DNA of 13,949 nucleotides, taken from assembly GCA_005881235.1 (NCBI GenBank), contig VBEQ01000089.1:1-13949 (forward strand), in the 5' to 3' direction. Positions within the stretch are counted from its first letter, which is position 1; the number at the start of each line of letters is the position of its first letter. The stretch comes from Chloroflexota bacterium. Its GTDB lineage: Bacteria > Chloroflexota > Dormibacteria > CF-121. The position numbers and the translations under genes are program-made. Shown in pieces: positions 12,293 to 13,949 of this stretch. The notes under the pieces are model-generated. The model was not told where the DNA came from, did not search any database, and saw nothing but the letters and a program-made list of their open reading frames with translations.

Positions 12293-13949
12293 TTACGGGA
12301 TCGTGAAGTTTGCCGTCTGGTTTTCGACCATGAGCTGGTAGGCACCGGGCTCCACCGTCAGCGGGCCGCTGGCGTCGACATCGCCCTGGACGACCGCCAG
12401 GTTCTTTGTCGAGAAGGTGAGCACGACCGTCTTGGTCTCGCCGGCGTTGAGGTGGACGCGAGAGAAGCTGGCCAGCCGCTTGGGCGGCACGAGGACCGCA
12501 CTGACGGGCTGGGCCGCGAACGCCTCGACGGTATCGTCACCGGCTTTCGTTCCGGTGTTGGTGACGTCGACCGTGGCCTGGATCGTGCCGTTACGGCCGC
12601 CATTGTTGACGGCATGGAGGTTCGAATAGCTGAAGCCCGTGTAGCTGAGGCCGAAGCCGAAGGAAAAGACGGGGTCGTAGCCGCTGCTGCCGAAGCCGCA
12701 GCAGGCGAAGAAGAACGCCGTGGTGCCATCGCTGCCCGAGTTCGTCCCTGGCAGGTACTGGTAGAAGAACGGCTGGTCGCCGACGTTGCGCGCCCAGGAC
12801 ACCGGCAAGCGGCCGCTCGGGTTGACGTCGCCGAAGAGGACATCAGCCACGGCGTTGCCGCCTTCCGAACCAGGCAGGTAGGCCATCACCAGGCCACCCG
12901 CGGCGTTGATGGCTTCGTTCATGACTTTCGGACGGCCGGCAATCACGACGACAATGGTGCGCGGATTCGCGGCCGCGACCTTCTGCACGAGGTCGGTTTG
13001 GTCCGCGGCGAGGGCATTGCTCTCGGAGTCACCGACGCCCTCGGCATACGGGGGCTCACCAACCACGACGATGGCGGCATCCGCCGAGGCGGCGGCCGCC
13101 GGTGCCGCAGCGGGATCGGCCCAGGTCACGGTTCCGCCGTGTCCCTGCACCGCACTCTGCAAGCCCTGGAACACGGTCTCCCCGGGAAGATGGTTGCCAT
13201 TACTCGCGTCGCTGGTTGGCTGGGTGCAACATCCTTCGCCGCCGCCGTCGGCCCCTTGCCAGCCGAGGGTCCAACCGCCGACCTGGTCGGCGAGGTTCTT
13301 GGCGATCGGCTCGGGCGTCGCGGCCCAGGGCACCGCTTTGATCGAGGTGCTGCTTACCACGATCTTGCTGCTCTTCGCAAGTGGCAGCGCCGGCTGACCC
13401 TTGACGGTGGCGTTCTTGAGCAGCGTCATGCTCTCGTCGGCGGCCCGCCGGGCGAGCGCTACGTCCATCGGATTGTTGAGAACCGTAGCATCGGCGGCCG
13501 CGGGATCGACCTTCGGGTACGGCTTCTGGTCGAAGAGACCAAGCTGGAACTTCAAGGTGAGGATGCGGCGCACCGCCTGGTTGATCCGCGTCATCGGCAC
13601 GGCTCCGCTATTGACGTCGGCGAGCAAGGCGTTGACGAATCTCGTCCCGTTGTCGACGTCCTGGCACATCGTCACGTCGACACCGGCCATGACGGCCATC
13701 CGAATCGCATCCTGGTCCGTGGCCGCGATGTGGTAGCTGTCCTTGAGGGCGAAGACGTCCTGCCAGTCGGAGACGACGAGCCCTTTGAATCCCATCTGGT
13801 TGCGGAGGACGTCGGTCAGCATGTAGTGCGAGGCATGCACCGGGATGTTGTTGATCGAGGCACTGTTCGCCATCGCCGTGGCGACACCGGCATCGATGCC
13901 CGCCTGGAAAGGACGCAGGAAGGTCTCCTGCAGGTAGCGGAGAGGAATC
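12293..13949 (-). CDS. Glycoside hydrolase family 3 beta-glucosidase, 5' part outside window
   Basis: Partial gene: 551 C-terminal residues are visible, and the N-terminus with any signal peptide lies beyond 13949. The frame is open to the edge; the ATG at 13873 is internal, because upstream codons encode family sequence (RYLQETFLRPFQAGIDAGVATAM). GH3 enzymes release glucose from beta-glucans or glucosides by a retaining mechanism. The nucleophile is the Asp of GFKGLVVSDWQD (codon 13766-13768). GGWTLGWQG and GEPPYAEGVGD, with a probable acid/base Glu, resemble plant-type exo-1,3/1,4-beta-glucosidases. RRAADESMTLLKN opens the GH3 C-terminal domain; YDPVFSFGFGLSYTGF and a FnIII-like domain (about the last 110 residues) end it. 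Two CC pairs (GEGCCTQ, FFACCGF) are unusual and could form disulfides if exported. Exact specificity is not decided. Confidence 0.93.
   Translation of the reverse strand, partial: IPLRYLQETFLRPFQAGIDAGVATAMANSASINNIPVHASHYMLTDVLRNQMGFKGLVVSDWQDVFALKDSYHIAATDQDAIRMAVMAGVDVTMCQDVDNGTRFVNALLADVNSGAVPMTRINQAVRRILTLKFQLGLFDQKPYPKVDPAAADATVLNNPMDVALARRAADESMTLLKNATVKGQPALPLAKSSKIVVSSTSIKAVPWAATPEPIAKNLADQVGGWTLGWQGADGGGEGCCTQPTSDASNGNHLPGETVFQGLQSAVQGHGGTVTWADPAAAPAAAASADAAIVVVGEPPYAEGVGDSESNALAADQTDLVQKVAAANPRTIVVVIAGRPKVMNEAINAAGGLVMAYLPGSEGGNAVADVLFGDVNPSGRLPVSWARNVGDQPFFYQYLPGTNSGSDGTTAFFFACCGFGSSGYDPVFSFGFGLSYTGFSYSNLHAVNNGGRNGTIQATVDVTNTGTKAGDDTVEAFAAQPVSAVLVPPKRLASFSRVHLNAGETKTVVLTFSTKNLAVVQGDVDASGPLTVEPGAYQLMVENQTANFTIP

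Overview
The window is a high-GC bacterial chromosome segment, mostly housekeeping genes on the + strand. It reproduces the classical translation/RNA-metabolism order rbfA - nrnA-type phosphatase - truB - ribF - (lipid kinase) - rpsO - pnp. Protein style, GC-rich codon use, a DagK-like gene between ribF and rpsO, and an RNase J gene nearby all suggest a soil-type Terrabacteria lineage such as Chloroflexota or Dormibacterota. That placement is inference from family resemblance, not a database result.

Region 1 (about 71-4448) is a tightly packed + strand operon. rbfA matures the 30S subunit, a DHH phosphoesterase degrades nano-RNA or pAp, truB makes tRNA Psi55, and ribF makes FMN and FAD. Junctions overlap by GTGA (nrnA/truB) and ATGA (truB/ribF). 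A diacylglycerol-kinase-like gene follows but is broken: it has no canonical start, and its frame changes near 3800-3815 with a conserved segment missing. rpsO (S15) comes next; it begins at a CTG behind an excellent Shine-Dalgarno and has a leader hairpin.

Region 2 (4449-6944) is pnp, behind a leader with three nested complementary helices that end directly at its ribosome-binding site. A textbook intrinsic terminator follows the gene.

Region 3 (about 7027-8730) is an accessory block: a stand-alone LuxR-type DNA-binding protein, then a 210-base leader, then a secreted choice-of-anchor-P plus post-COAP-1 protein. The leader holds a perfect 14-bp inverted repeat that contains the Shine-Dalgarno of a seven-codon ORF. 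A terminator-like hairpin sits 15 bases before the secreted protein's start. This is the least explained part of the window.

Region 4 (about 8747-11362) has its own promoter and encodes a type-4 Fe-S uracil-DNA glycosylase, RNase J (8-base overlap) and a small unknown protein. Region 5 (11421-13949) is on the - strand: a SnoaL-like protein, an acidic DUF5709-like protein, and the C-terminal part of a GH3 beta-glucosidase that runs off the window's right edge.

Most genes here start at GTG, TTG or CTG rather than ATG. Three RNA-decay enzymes (nrnA-type, PNPase, RNase J) lie within about 11 kb. No tRNA, rRNA, CRISPR array or recognisable transposon was seen.
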